Of a stretch of DNA of 64,000 bases, positions 1 through 13,600 are shown piece by piece. Both the position numbers and the translations under genes were made by a program. Source of the stretch: Trichoplax sp. H2 (taxonomy: Eukaryota > Placozoa > Uniplacotomia > Trichoplacea); NCBI GenBank assembly GCA_003344405.1, contig NOWV01000003.1:1426001-1490000 (forward strand), written 5' to 3'. A model generated the notes under the pieces. It was not told the origin of the DNA and searched no databases. It was given only the letters and a program-made list of their open reading frames with translations. Positions within the stretch are counted from its first letter, which is position 1, and every line of letters begins with the position of its first letter.

Positions 1-761
1 ATCTTAAGATAGAAATAAGTATACCGATCCAATTGTTTCCTTTCGTTTCCAGTAAGAAGGTATAGACAAATATCTGATCGGTACTTACGATTGTGAGAAA
101 ACGAATAAATGAGAGAAGTAATCCTTCATTAATCCATTAATTAACTCACTAGTGTAGTGGTCCTCGGAATGGCCAATCGCATCGATAGACATAACTCATC
201 ATGCCTACAGTACAGTTAAGGTACAGTATTGCACTTTGACTTCAACATGAGACCATACACTACCTGTAGACTGGATTTTACTATCTCGGTATCAAGTGGT
301 CCGTCCGTCTCGGTATCAAGTGGACTGTTACGGTACGGTAACCGGTACTCAAGCTATAGACCATCATGTGCAAAACGAGTTGTCATGCCGTTAACCCATT
401 ACCATGGTTACAGATAGGAAGTATTATACAGAGTAGATTGTTAACCATGACAACTCATTTTACACATTTACTTTCTCTTTGACTATCGGACAGATTCACT
501 CCATTGCTTATGTTGTAGGTTTTTATAGATCTTATATAGTGTTCGGACTACAATACGCTACACTACCCTGTCCACTTGTCCTTCCTTGTTGGCTATTTGA
601 CGGTAAATACTTTTAGCCATATTTTGAACCCTTCTTCTTGCCTTGTCGTGAGTCAATGTAGACTGCTAATATGAACTAGAAAATCCATGTTAACTCCTTT
701 CCCCTATGCTTGAAATAACTCATTTCAATCCATTGGCTAAGTAACGTTGTTATGCTATATT
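1..761. other. Intergenic, upstream of AREL1
   Basis: No gene is recognised here. A short open frame at 229-417 has no recognisable domain and no convincing splice context. The stretch would contain the AREL1 promoter and 5' UTR, but I see no clear TATA box or initiator that decides a transcription start. Confidence 0.4.
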
Positions 762-3700
762 ATGTCTTATTTCGTTGCCGGTCTGCAATCGTTATTCGAG
801 CGAATTCCTCAATTCATCCAGACGATCAGCGCTCAAGTCTCCATTCCCAGAACTGATGTTGTCTTTCAATGGAATGAACCATGTCGAGTTGGCCGAGAAG
901 TAACTTTCTCAGTCCTTGTAAGTTGATCACTTCTACATGAGTCCATTTTAGTGGTGACTGTTTTCTCCTACATGGTCTATATAGACTAATAGAACGTTAT
1001 GCTTGGCTTGATCTTGTACTACAATGACGATATTATTTTCATATAAGGGCATATTCAACTCTTGTGGCCATACCTTAACTACTATTGTATATCTAGGTCT
1101 AGTTCTACCATCATCATAAAATGCCCGATAGGTATAATCATGTCATCAGGGACTACTAGGATTTTCTTCCAGTCCCTGATCTAACTTTCGACCTGTAGGA
1201 TAACTAAAATTCCCCGCGTTATCCATCCTAATTCAGAATTGAATGTAACAGCTGGTCGATGAGAAGAAGGAGAATGGAACTAGATTGGAAAATATTTGTT
1301 GTCATTGAAAATGTGCATTTACAGTGAATGTATTACAAGATTAGATAATTTAAAACAGACTGATTGCTTCAAGTTTGGTATACAGTCGAATACTTTAGCA
1401 TCTTTTCCAAGTATAGCACTATAATATTCATCTATAAGAATTTTAATGACGTGGTAATAATGTGTAGCTAATGCTCTTAGAAAGCAAGAATAGATCATAC
1501 GTATGTATGACAGTGGTAAACAAATCCCACTGTCCAGTACGTTGTAATACTGCAAATGGTGTTGAGAAAGATGTACTAATCATGGAGTTATTGATAAAAA
1601 TGATACTGACTCAACGACTACTAAAAAAGTCCCTGATTGAATGTAGCATCAAATGGGAGACTGTAGGCATTCAAGAATTCTATCATAATTAATATAGATG
1701 AGTACAAAGGATATTCCATGGATTATGAAGTCATTATGTAATCCTTGGATATATAAGACACGATGAAAATTTCAATCTTAAATGCTATATCGGTTAAGAC
1801 AGTAATTGAAAAAGTTATACGCGTACAAAACCAGTTAATTTATAGTACATCTCGATAGTGAAGGGAATAAGAAATACAGACATGAAATTAATTTATTGTC
1901 ATAACTATAAGTATTTCCTTGCAAAACAATACGAGTAGCCATTATGAACTGTCTTATACTATATTGTACGAGTTAGCGTTAATAATCATTAGATCAAAAA
2001 ACGATCAGTTTATCAACATTTTCATCGACCAACTTAAGTTTACTTTTAATTTCAAGCTAATCAAACTGAGTCTAATGCTATAGTAACAAGTACGGTATGG
2101 CCTAAGTGACAGAGAATCTTTGTATAGTATACAAGAAAATAAGATTGAATCGATTCATTTGCATTTCAAGTTTACTCATTCAACATTAGGCCTAAATTTT
2201 AATCTACTTCCTGGTAATAGAACAATACTGCAGTATTCTTCCCTGATTGATATAATTAAATAATGAATTTATATTATTGTAAATCAGAACAGTTACCCTG
2301 TATTATGCGAAAAATTGTAACGAAATTTCATAATTCTACTGTTTAGTGTTTCGTAATATAATAATACGATTGCTTTTCTCTCAGTAAGCACACAACAGAT
2401 AATAATCACCTCCTTGTTTATTATATAATTAAGAATGAAAACTTCATCTTGTTGATTGAATAGAGCCATCGCAATCAGTATGGTGAATTGATCGATAGTG
2501 ATCAGATCCTGATCGAAATCCACGTTGGTGGTATAGCTGTGCCTTTCACGGTTGAGATATTCGAAAATCCGAGAAATTTAGTTCATTTGGTGCGATTTGT
2601 TGCTCATCGTTCGGGTTCTTATACAGTTTCGATTATGCGTAGTGGTCAACACATTAGAGGAAGTCCATTTATTAAAATTTTCGATGCAGGTAAAATTAAT
2701 ATATCGATTTTAATTAATAATTAGGTTTAAAAGTTATGTTAATACCTGCGATAAGTTATACTTTATTGAGAAGGCTAAGAAGTTTTTGTTATTAATGTTA
2801 CAGTTGAATTTCATTTGAAGATAGTTATGGATAATTGCGTTAATAGCCTACAGAGTATTGTACTGTAGATTCATTTATCATACAGTAGAAGGGTATTTCT
2901 GTCTTAAAATTACGTAGAATCTACTCATCTTGTAACACTATGTAATCTCATGATTTTATTGTATAATATTTATACTAATACGATAAATAGGTTAAGTAAT
3001 GCTTACATTTTATTGAAACTAACCGTAAATGGCACTACTTTACGCTCAGAGGATAGAAAGTAGCCCTTGGTTAATTTATTAATATAACTAGATAACATTA
3101 CATTCTACCATTGGCCGGAAATTTTACTTCCTACATAAGCTTTTCACTATCATTCTTTGACCTGCTCATTGCTGAAACTCTACTATTAATTGATTTAATG
3201 AACATTATATGAATAAATAAGATGTAATTGTTAATCACCATGAATAGGCCCAGTTGACCCTCTGAAGACTGCTTTTGCCAACTACACCTCAACAGTTGTG
3301 GTAACAAATAATATCTATCACTCATTGGACGTGATTGCTAAAGATAAATATGGAAATGTTTGCTCACCGAAACAATTAGATAAATCTTTATTTAATTTAC
3401 GCGTGAATAAGGTTGGTTATAATTCAGTTGTAAATCATGGCTGTTTTACTTGATTGATAGCAAATCGATATGTGAACTCATACTTTCCATAGTATTTATC
3501 ATTTACAGTACTGAAAAGGTGAATTTAAAAATTGAACAGTTTATGCAAGTCCGATTTCAATCTGCATCATGGCATGGTTAGACTACTTATTAATTAATTA
3601 TAATTACTAATAAATCCATATTATAGTTGGATGCGAAGAAAACATCCCATAATGCTGAATTGGTAGTAGTTAGTGGCGATACGGCAGACGGTAATTCGAC

Positions 3701-6700
3701 AATGTTACTTAAAATTTCCGAGCCTGGGTGCTTTCGTGCCATCGCCACATATAACAACATTAAATTAAAAAACGGCGAAATAATTATAATCTCGCTAACA
3801 GGTAATTTTACCTTGATCTTAAATAATTGAATAATTGACTACGTAGTACTAAGTCTAACGTGCTAAAATTACAATGTCTTCCATTGTGCACCCTTACGTA
3901 CGATTTTTTCTTGGACTGTGCAAATGACAGACCTGGTTTGCAGATAGAAAATATTAATATTAATAAAATATTATTTTCAGAGTCGGAAGCATCGGAAGTT
4001 GATAGAATCATCAAAAGTAATGATACCAACTTATCTTATCAAATTAAATACTTTTCCAGTAACGTTTTCGATAAAGCGAGATCGGCATATAGCTATATAT
4101 CACCGCGGGTAAATACTGTACAGTACGCTATTCCTTTTAATCTAATTTCGTTACAATTTTAGTAATGACAGATAACAATTGTTTCAACTTAGCATATAAA
4201 ATAGTATATAAATTGATTTAGCGATCTCATTTACCTTAGCAACTGACTATAAAGGAATTCTATCTGAAGTTTATCCCAAGAACTATCTGTAACTTTCGCA
4301 TTCGACCTCATACGAAGGTACAGTGTAATATATTTTTAAATATGCCCTCACAGATACACAACACTTTCAGTTCTATTTTTACAGCAAATTATATGAAAAT
4401 AAAAGGAATGTTTTTGCTCTTTGTTACAGTTTTCTTACAGTGGTTCCCATAGCTGTGATCCTCACATACTTACGATTAGTGATGGGCTACAACCTCCTGT
4501 TACTATATGGTGTGAAAAGCGAAATATTTTAGTAGCAATTTTTAATAGATATCTACAAAGAAGCCTTGGTAAGGGATCATATCGGTTATTTTAACGGCAT
4601 TATTATAATAAAAGTAAACACAAAATATTGGTAAAATCTTTAACTATTTTATACTTTCATTCGTAAAGGAGGATCGGAAAGCTTTCAGCACAAAAGATCA
4701 TTTTTTTATCAAGAAGTTCGAAAAGTGCATGCTTCTCATCCTTCTCGCGCTTTTACGAAGCTACGCATTACTAATCTTAATCGAAAGAAGATTTTAAAGA
4801 GCGTAAGTAAAGAAAAATGCATTACTTTATTTTACACACGATAAGGTTAATCTGTCTGGCATTATAATGCATCGGAGTGTATTGGAAAGGCTACGAATTA
4901 TACATCTCTTGCGATGTATTGTTATCCTCAATAATACAGTTGCGATATATTGATGAAGTCTCCTTCTCATGATGATTCAGTTTATGAGCAAAACTGCAAG
5001 ATTCGATGTTTCCGATTGGTGTCATAACTTTGAAGTTAGTTTTGAATTAGAAGAAGCTCTTGATTGGGGAGGTGTAAGACGAGAACTGTTCGAAATTCTA
5101 AATACGGAGCTATTTACACCTTCTGAGAATGGCTTATTTACAACATTCGATATTGAAAATAAACAAGCATTGGTAAGTAATGTAGCTTGTTGTAATACTA
5201 CATGCAAGCAGGCTACTTCAAGGTGTTAATCAGCGCGAATATACATGCATTTACTTCATCGACTTTAAGATTCATCCGAATACAAAAAGAGCGGATTCTT
5301 ACCCACTGTCCTTCTACGAGCTGTGCGGAAAAATTGTGGGTAAATGCTTATATGATTCAGCTCAGGGTGAAGCTTATCACTTGTTGGTTAAAGCAAGATT
5401 CAGTAGATCTTTTTTAGCGCAGATGCTAGGATTGAGAGTTAGCTACGATGTAAGTAATACTCTACTAAGATTTAATAAATAAAATTTTGAACGTATGCTC
5501 TGTATAGATAGTAATCAAAATAAATATTTATAACGTTGATAACTTTTTAATTGAAGCTTTTATAATAATTTGAATGACTAGTACTTCTCGAGTGATGATC
5601 CGGAACTATATAAAACGAAAATAAAATATATCTTAGATAATGATGTAACGGAATTAAACCTGACATTTGCAGAAGAAGAATATAGTAGTTCTGGTAATGT
5701 TGTTAAGGTAAATGAATTGTTGAAATTGCACTATGTATCAATTTTTTCTGACTGGAAAAGTCTTTGTAATTAGTACTCTAATTACAACTTGTTACTACGT
5801 AGGTAGTAGATTTAAAATCCAATGGGCGATTTATTACGGTTACTGAAGAAAATAAAATCGAATACCTAAATCTCTTATCGCAACACAGACTTGCAAAAAA
5901 ATTTACTAGCGAGATGGATCACTTTTTGAAAGGTGGACAATAGTTGTGAATTACTTTAAAAATTGCATGTGCGGTAACCTTGACAAAGGTATGTTGTTAT
6001 ATACTATATTAGGCGTTCACATGTTGATCCCAGAAAATTTACTGGCAATATTTGATGAAAGCGAGCTAGAGGTGATTACAGAGATTGCTCTTAATATAGT
6101 ATAGCTTTATCATTTGTAAAGTGAATAAAACTAGACATCCAAAAATTAATTAAATTCTACGTTGCTGATATGTGATATAGTTACTATCCTATTAAATGTA
6201 GACTATCGCGTTAATTATAAATTAACATTACTTTATTCTTTCATAGCTTCTGATGTGCGGAATAGGGAATATAAGTATTAGCGATATGAAATTAAACTGC
6301 ATCGCTACCGATTCTTCACGTTCTTTTGGGAAGGTAAATTTTGCGTAATGGAGCTATTAGATCTGCACGAGATAATCGTACGCTGATATGACTCTAATTT
6401 TTTTTCTCCTTTCATGTTAGATTCTCAGATGGTTTTGGGCTATTGTAGGTACATTCTCGCAAGAAGAGCTAGCTCGATTACTGCAATTTGTTACTGGCTC
6501 ATCGCAACTTCCGCCTGGAGGATTTAAGGAACTTAGACCGAGTCTTCAAATATCCCCTGCTCTTGTTCAAAACGGCTTACCGACATCTCATACTTGGTAT
6601 TGTAAATTTATATCTTGTCATTATTATTTTATATCACTTTAATAATATAATATAGTTCTAAATTATTCCTACCTCTTTTATGCTATAGTTTTAATCAGTT

Positions 6701-6791
6701 ATGCCTACCGGAGTACGACTCATCTGCAGAGCTTAAGAGATGCCTCATCTTGGCTATAAATGAGGGATCGGAAGGCTTCGGACTTGTATAG
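762..6791 (+). CDS. AREL1: AREL1-like HECT E3 ubiquitin ligase (filamin repeats + HECT)
   Basis: Apoptosis-resistant E3 ligase 1 family; in vertebrates it ubiquitinates IAP antagonists in the cytosol. Exons: 762-917, 2479-2689, 3248-3411, 3627-3801, 3981-4108, 4371-4568, 4669-4802, 4981-5172, 5234-5449, 5582-5707, 5803-5932, 6013-6071, 6247-6333, 6421-6596, 6689-6791. Exon 1 starts MSYFVAGLQS and aligns with the human N-terminal region. Exons 2-5 hold filamin-type beta-sandwich sequence (GSYTVSIMRSGQHIRGSPF). The HECT domain runs from about LEEALDWGGVRREL to the C-terminus, with LPPGGF and the catalytic-cysteine motif SHTCFNQLCLPEY split by the last intron. The predicted product is about 751 aa, against a little over 800 in human. 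Phase is consistent at every junction except one: exon 6 needs one extra T near 4430-4433. AATAAA lies at 6792-6797. The family call is firm; the first intron (1.56 kb) could hide a small exon. Confidence 0.9.
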
Positions 6792-7754
6792 AATAAAAAT
6801 CGAATTAGTACTATCTTTCGAAATACAGCACTGTATACAAACAATTGAACAAAATATTGAGCTAATTTGCTTTATATAATATTTTACAACTTCAAGCAGT
6901 TGTACATTAGTTGAAACATATTTTTGCCAGACAAAACTTTTACTTGCACTTTTTCGATCATTAAAAATGCACAAACTATTAAAGTTGTGCTCTGATTAAC
7001 TTTAGATGCACTTATATTGTATTATTGGAACGTTTTTGTATTAGCATTTGACAGGTTAAGGTTGCAATGGTGAAACCAATGTTCGATTTTATGAAAATGA
7101 GTATTAATAATTTGTAAAATTATTTATATTTATTGAATTTTTCATATGCACCTAAAGCATGTACTTGGATCTGGCTTTAATAATTTTATTTGCGTTCTAA
7201 CTTTTACTACGAATTTATAATATTATAATCTACAGTTTAACTTGCTTGCTCATTTTGATGTGATGAATGATTGATTACTTTGATATTAGTTGGAATATAT
7301 TAGACAGATACAATAAAATAATTGACTTTTCTGAAAACTTTTATTCGTCGATAATGAATTCAATTTCTTACAAGCTGTCTAAGTCTTCTTGGTTAAATAT
7401 TTACACTGCTGCTAAGACACTAAGCAGATTTTTTCATGTTTAATAAGTAATCAGTGCACAATACTCTTAGGTGATTAGTTTCAATTATATTTTTATTCCT
7501 GGATTTTAGAATCCACGAACGATTTTGATCTAATTTTACTTGTAATTATAGTAAGTGCAGTGAAATGTATATTTAATAGTGCGAATAGACTGCTTGTACT
7601 ACTATTCTTTTTACAGAATATGCTCTTAATTTTTATATACTGAAAAATATCTTACATATTTACAAGAGATGCGCAGTTGTTGGCATCTGCATTGTACATT
7701 ATGAAATATATAATTAATCCTAAAGTAGTAAAGCCACGGATAAGTCAATACAGA
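6792..7754. other. Intergenic between convergent AREL1 and SPRTN
   Basis: AT-rich spacer between two 3' ends. AATAAA occurs just after the AREL1 stop (6792-6797) and again near 7312. Nothing else is recognisable; the open frames here lack domains. Confidence 0.4.
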
Positions 7755-10428
7755 CTAATTTTCTTTGAGCACGAGACAATTATCTAAGTGCTCATTAATT
7801 ATTGAATGCCGAATATCTGTTCGGTGACAAATCGGACACGTAACATAACGAAGTTCATCCGCCACTGAATCCATTGAGAGTGGTTTACGTTCTTGCGAAC
7901 TTTCTCCATCTCTGATTTTTGATTTTTCCCTTATAAATAATATTTCATCATCACTGTCTGTAAAATTGCCTTGATAGCGACTGTTATCTTTCTGTGTTGT
8001 AGGTTCGCTTTCTGGGTTGGATTCGAGAGACGTATCTAAGAGACTTATAATTTGCAGCTTACTCGAGCTATTAATATTATGGATTGTATCTGCTGAATCG
8101 CACACATTTACAGGATTTTCTTTAATTTTACTAAGTTGTCTTGGATTAGTGATTTGAGACTTTTCATAAACAGCAAATTTATTGATGCAATCATTAGTTA
8201 CTCCTTCACTTATTTGATGAGTTCGGTGAGTAGTTGCAGCAGAGTGTTGACTTAAGGCTGGAAATCGGTAATTGGCGGTACTAGATTTATCATCGTTTGA
8301 TCCTAATACATAACCTTTTCCAGAGAATGGAATAGTTGCATATGAAATACTGCTGTTTTGATTATCGTTATCGACTGACTTTTCGCTATTGATGCTACGT
8401 GAACCATCGCTAATACTGGTACCTTGAGCACGATCGATGTTATCATTCACTTTTTTAGCATGATGGAAATCAGTTATTTTGGTTTGATTATCATTGTCCT
8501 TATCCAATTTTTTCCTTTTTTTGCCTTTTTCTCCGTAGCCTTCAGGCTCCTTGACTTTTATAAATGTACCACCGCAGCTTTGTTGATGATCGCTCCACCA
8601 AGGGTCGTTCTTGGATGGAGCTCTATTCATAGCTCTTTTTACGTAACCAAAAAATGGCGAACGATCCTTACAAGGCCCATTACATCGCCACCAGTGTTGT
8701 CTGTAGACATTAACCTAATCATAAATAAGATATTACTCTGATCTACTGTATTTTCCAATTAAAGATATGCAACCATCGTATGAAATAAAGTTAATAAATA
8801 TCTTTGCCTGCGTAAACAGATTGTCAATGCATACTGATACAGATCATTATTAAATTAGGGTACAAAGAATTAACTAATGAACTATCCTGCAGTACATCGT
8901 AGGCAATATTTGTCTACAATTGCAATACAAAAGGCGCTTACATCCTATAGCATTGCTATTTTTGACATACAGTATAGTATACAGAAGTTGACTAAAATCA
9001 ACCGAATTTTACCTCATCGTGAAAGTTGTGATAAACCTAAGCAGGGCAATGCAAATTAAATTGCAGAAAAAGAAAAATTATAATTATAAATTAGATCAGG
9101 CAAGAAAAGAATCTGTTACAGTGATAGGTTACTCCGTAAAGTATGTCAATCCGTAAGTTCAATTATGCAAATTCAACAACACGAACTGTTATATTAGCTC
9201 CAGTAGCACTATTGATCCTATGCATGTGTTCCAAGAAGCATGGTCCATGAGCATCGTGATCCTAATAGAATAAATTATGATAGAGAAATACGAGTACGTT
9301 ATTCTATCCTAGGTTAAATGATACCGACAATATACGTATGCGTATGCTCGCAAATGGCAAGATAGAAGTTATGCATATTACCCTATTATCATGTATCACG
9401 AAGAGGTAAGCATGGATCATTTCATGCTAAAATTTTGAAAAAATAACATAAGAGGTTATGGAATCATGTATTATTTAGCACTAATAAAATCGCTGGATCA
9501 TTTATTAGTTCTATATGATGTCTTGCTACAGCACATTACAGCTGACGTTTATAGTCGACAGCATTGAAAAAATTGTAAGACTCCCCAAAATTGATATTGC
9601 CCATAAGATCAAGTGCTGTAACTTGTAGAATACTTGTATATTCTTTACAGATGATAGTATAGAGTATAATGTAGTTCTAATTACTTGCAAAGGTTCTAAG
9701 CGTAACCATTTCATGCTTCAATGCAGTGACAGATTGATAGTATTACGCGTCCAACATAAGTAAATTACCGGTTATTAACGTTGTATTATCATCATGGCTG
9801 CAAAGAAAATCATTGGTAAAGTTCCATACTTACAGTATGCGATCTTTACTTACCAAGAGCGTTTGTACAAGATCTCGTCTTGGTCGAAATTTCAGTAATG
9901 GTTGGCTTAAACGGATTGAGCAATAGCCAGCTTTTTTCTGATAGATACATAGTCCGGCACACCTTGATAAATCATCGAAGAAAATTGCTATAAACCTCAT
10001 TGATTATCATTAAAAGTCAACTAGTGCTTGTGTCATGTCAACATCTGCATAGCGACCAAGGACAATATACGCATACTGTATCAAATGTTTGACACCTTTC
10101 TATTTCAATCACGCTACAATTTATTATTGAATACTGAAATAAGTTAGGATAAGAACTTGTAAAATAACGATAATATACAGAGAATTACTTACAAAGTCAT
10201 CTTTGGGCTCCATCGGACTTCGACACTTAATAGCTTACCCCAAAAATATGACTGATTATACTGGAGAAATAGCGCTCGAATATCCGGATTGGGATCGTTA
10301 ATCTCCCAATAATCATCGACTATTGAAACAGTTGGATCTTTACTATTCTTACTTTCTGGTGAATCTTGCTTGCTAAGGGCTACAGCTAGAGCAAAATCAT
10401 TATCTTCACACCAATCAGTTTGATCCAT
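7755..10428 (-). CDS. SPRTN: SPRTN (Spartan/DVC1) DNA-protein crosslink metalloprotease
   Basis: A replication-coupled zinc protease that degrades DNA-protein crosslinks and recruits p97. Exons on the minus strand: 10428-10193, 9962-9854, 9426-9382, 9261-9187, 9036-9013 and 8714-7755. They sum to 1449 nt, or 482 aa; human is 489. The N-terminus carries the SprT family opening (SYFWGKLLSVEVRW). Exon 3 holds the zinc/catalytic motif HEMIHAYLF. Exon 4 is HGPCFLEHMHRINSATGAN. The last exon has the zinc-ribbon part (HWWRCNGPCKDRSPFFGYV), a long Ser/Asp-rich disordered tail and a terminal UBZ4 finger (CPIC...INEHLDNCL) that binds ubiquitin on PCNA. Oddities are a 24-bp microexon and an atypical GTTCGT donor after exon 4. 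It starts 442 bp from the divergent HAO gene. Confidence 0.94.
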
Positions 10429-10870
10429 GCTGTCGCCATAAGAGCTGATGATCCAGAAGTCGGGAACCAGTATAGACTTGTTACTCGATGGCGAACAACA
10501 ACGGTAGTACAGTACTTTCTAGAGGCTTTCTAGAGCACGACTACTATACGTAAAGTATAGTTAGTATGCAGTATTGTCCAGTTTATTGACAAATTATTAT
10601 GTACACAGTAGTATAGTAATTCCAGAATGGCCAACCTGCTTACCATACACTATAGTAATAATTAATATGATGAATTTTATGTTTTGCGACGTTTAAATCA
10701 ATGCTTTTGCTCATGCTATACTGTACTACTATGTCAGGATATCTGCTGATAGAAATTAACTTGTGGACGAATAACGCAAATCTACAGTAGATGCCCCCCC
10801 CCCGTTCTGTACTGTAAATAGAAAGGATAGCAAGCTTTGACCCCGATGCAGTAACAGCAACCTTGCAATC
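10429..10870. promoter_or_regulatory. Shared 5' region of SPRTN (-) and HAO (+)
   Basis: 442 bp separate the two start codons, so the interval must contain both 5' UTRs and probably both promoters. It includes a run of ten C at about 10794-10803 and several short TACAGTA-type palindromes. I see no convincing TATA box. That it is a bidirectional promoter is inferred from geometry alone. Confidence 0.4.
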
Positions 10871-13600
10871 ATGGCCTTACCCGAAGTTATTTGCGTGCGT
10901 GATGTGGAAAAATATGCAATAGCCCACCTAAATAAAAATGCATTGGGTTACTATGATTCCGGAGCAGATGATGAGGAAACCTTAAATGATAACATCAATG
11001 CCTGTAAGAAGTTAGTACCGGTATTACATGATGCGTTGATTGGCGCACGAAGATACAGTAGTTGATTGGATTTTTAGTGGTTGATCAGTGAGTGATTCAT
11101 GACTAAATTGCAGCATTTAGCAGTTCATGAGTATGGCAGATCTTAACCGTTGCTGCATGGCAATCGGGTATTTTTCTCCCATGCTAATCTTTCGTACTAG
11201 ATAGTAAATACTGTAATAGTGTAGCTAGATATCATACAATTTTGCTAGCTACGAGATAGCCTAGACCTGCAAATAACTGTTATCATCATTTTGACTTTTT
11301 TGCCTTCATGATTAAGACTACGGTTGAGACCGCGTATGCTGGTTGATGTAACTAAAGTCGACTGCAGTACGACAATCCTTGGTCAGAAAATTTCTTTTCC
11401 TGTAGGAATAGCACCTTCTGCGATGCAACGAATGGCTCATCCTGATGGAGAAATTGCTACTGTCAAAGGTAAGATTGTATTTAGACCTGATTTACATTTA
11501 TAATGAATCATTAGTGTAATTCATAATCGCATAATCAGCAACGTGGCCGGTATACAGTAAATGCTAGTAATAATGTTATATTGTAATATTGTATATAGTA
11601 ATAGTCATCGCTTGGGCACCTTCATTGAGGTATTTAATAGATGAGTCCCATTTTACTTTGCTTACTTTTAGTATCACCATGTTACGTTCTGTCCGTGCAA
11701 AATCATCTTGCTAGTATTGATAATAATAATAAGCATCGTTTTGGGCATTTACTTTGGTGTTTAATTGATGAGTCCCCATTTTAGTTTGCGTACCTTTCTT
11801 TTAGTAGTCCCTAGTATACAGTATACGCTAGTCTAATTTGCACACTAGTATTTAAAATCAATCAAGATCAGACACTTTGTGAATGGCAAGTTAACATAAT
11901 ACTTAAAAAGTTGCTAATCTATGTATTATGAACTCCATATAACTATACAAAACAGCTGCTGATTCTTTGAAGACTTGTATGACTCTAAGTACACTAAGTA
12001 CAACTAGTATGGAAAGCGTTGCAGAAGCTTCACCAAATACCTTGCGATGGTTTCAGTTATATGTGGTAAAGGACCGCGAGATAACGCGGCAATTTGTTAA
12101 AAGGGCTGAAAAGTCTGGGTATAAAGCGTTAGTATTAACGGTTGATGCACCAGTTTTAGGAAACAGAAGGATAGATGTTAGGAATAGGTCAGTTAAATAT
12201 CTAGCAGTGTAGATATTAGATACGTATATCAAATTTTTCTTATCTTTACATCATTGATACAGTACTAGTAAACACACAAATTAAGCCAATTGACATTTCT
12301 AGATTTCACCTACCTCCGCATCTCTCGCTTGGTAATTTTGAGAAAGTAACCTTGCATATAGAAAAAAACAAGAAAAGCGACTCTGAATTATCGCGATATT
12401 TTGTATCGGAAATGGATGCATCATTAACATGGAAAGATATCACTTGGCTAAAGTCAATTACCTCGCTTCCAGTTATCGTAAAAGGTATTTTAACTGCTGA
12501 AGATGCTGAAATGGCAGTCAGCGTTGGCGTCGAAGGTATTTGGGTATCAAATCATGGAGGAAGACAATTGGATGGAGTGCCAACTGCTGTAAGTATTGTG
12601 ATATCATAGATATTATACTATAGATATATTTTACTTTTCAGTTATCATTACCATGATTATTTTGTAATGTAGTTATCTCTAATGCAGATATTCAAAAATT
12701 TTTAAATACGCTAGATTGAAGCCTTGCCAGAAATTGTCAAAGCGGTAAATAATAGAGCAGAAATCTATGCAGATGGAGGTTTTCGTTCTGGTACGGATGT
12801 ATTTAAAGCCATCGCACTTGGAGCCCGAGCTGTATTTGTTGGCAGGCCGATACTATGGGGACTCGTTTACAATGTATGCTTAACTTTAGTGCGAAGCTAA
12901 TTTTACTTTATTGCATGCAAGAATACACATTTTGTGCATCGTAGAATGTGCAATGTAATTTTCAGGATGAGCTTTGAAGTCATTTTCTTTGATTGCTTTT
13001 TGTCTTTAATATATTTATATTCTATACAGGGACAGAAAGGTGTTGAGAAAGTTTTGCAGCTATTACAACAAGAATTTCATCGAACGATGCAGTTATCTGG
13101 TAAGCCTATTTGCCTCAGTATACGTACTGTCACTTATTAATCTTATTAGTATGTAATATGGATTATCAAAGGATAACAATGATAGACATAGGCATAAATT
13201 AATTTATTACCTGTGTACTATTCTAATTACTCATATCATTTCCTTTTTGAAATGACTCTTGTAATTTACCGGCTAATTTGATGTTAGCTTGGGTGTAAAA
13301 CTGATCTTTCGCTATTAGCTACCGCGTTTAGTCTAAAATTTGGCAAGACGATATGAATCTTGATCTAGTTGTTAGTAGTTGATCAAATGGTATCACTAAT
13401 TAGTAAATTATCCGTTACGGAGTTGTAGACCCACATTATTTAATATTGTAGTATCTTCATTCGCAATTTACGCTGTAAGCATGTGATATCGGTATATAAA
13501 AAATTAATATAATTTTATGTTATTACTTGCAGGTTGTGTTTCAATCAAGGATATTAAATCGTCATTGATAACCTATGCTTCAAGCTATAGTAAACTATGA
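10871..13600 (+). CDS. HAO1: 2-hydroxyacid (glycolate) oxidase, FMN-dependent, peroxisomal
   Basis: Oxidises glycolate or other L-2-hydroxyacids to the 2-oxoacid with O2, giving H2O2 in peroxisomes. Exons: 10871-11010, 11317-11468, 11956-12187, 12303-12588, 12715-12873, 13030-13099, 13533-13600. They sum to 1107 nt, 368 aa; human HAO1 is 370. Visible family motifs include [36 protein letters not shown], the lysine of [13 protein letters not shown], the active-site His and substrate-binding Arg in [22 protein letters not shown] and [12 protein letters not shown] (FMN phosphate region). The protein ends in Ser-Lys-Leu, a canonical PTS1 signal. It could equally be called HAO2, since a single ancestral gene would be co-orthologous to both. 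Confidence 0.94.
11590..11815 (+). repeat. Diverged tandem duplication within HAO intron 2
   Basis: Two imperfect copies of an ~85-bp segment lie about 127 bp apart (near 11610 and 11736). Each has a GCATCG/TCATCG start, GGGCA, TTAATnGATGAGTCCC and ATTTTAnTTTGC. They fall wholly inside the intron, upstream of the exon 3 acceptor. Confidence 0.5.

Noticed and set aside
10794-10803. Poly-C tract upstream of HAO
   Set aside because: Ten C in a row is notable in AT-rich DNA but is most simply a homopolymer or sequencing artefact. No known element was recognised.
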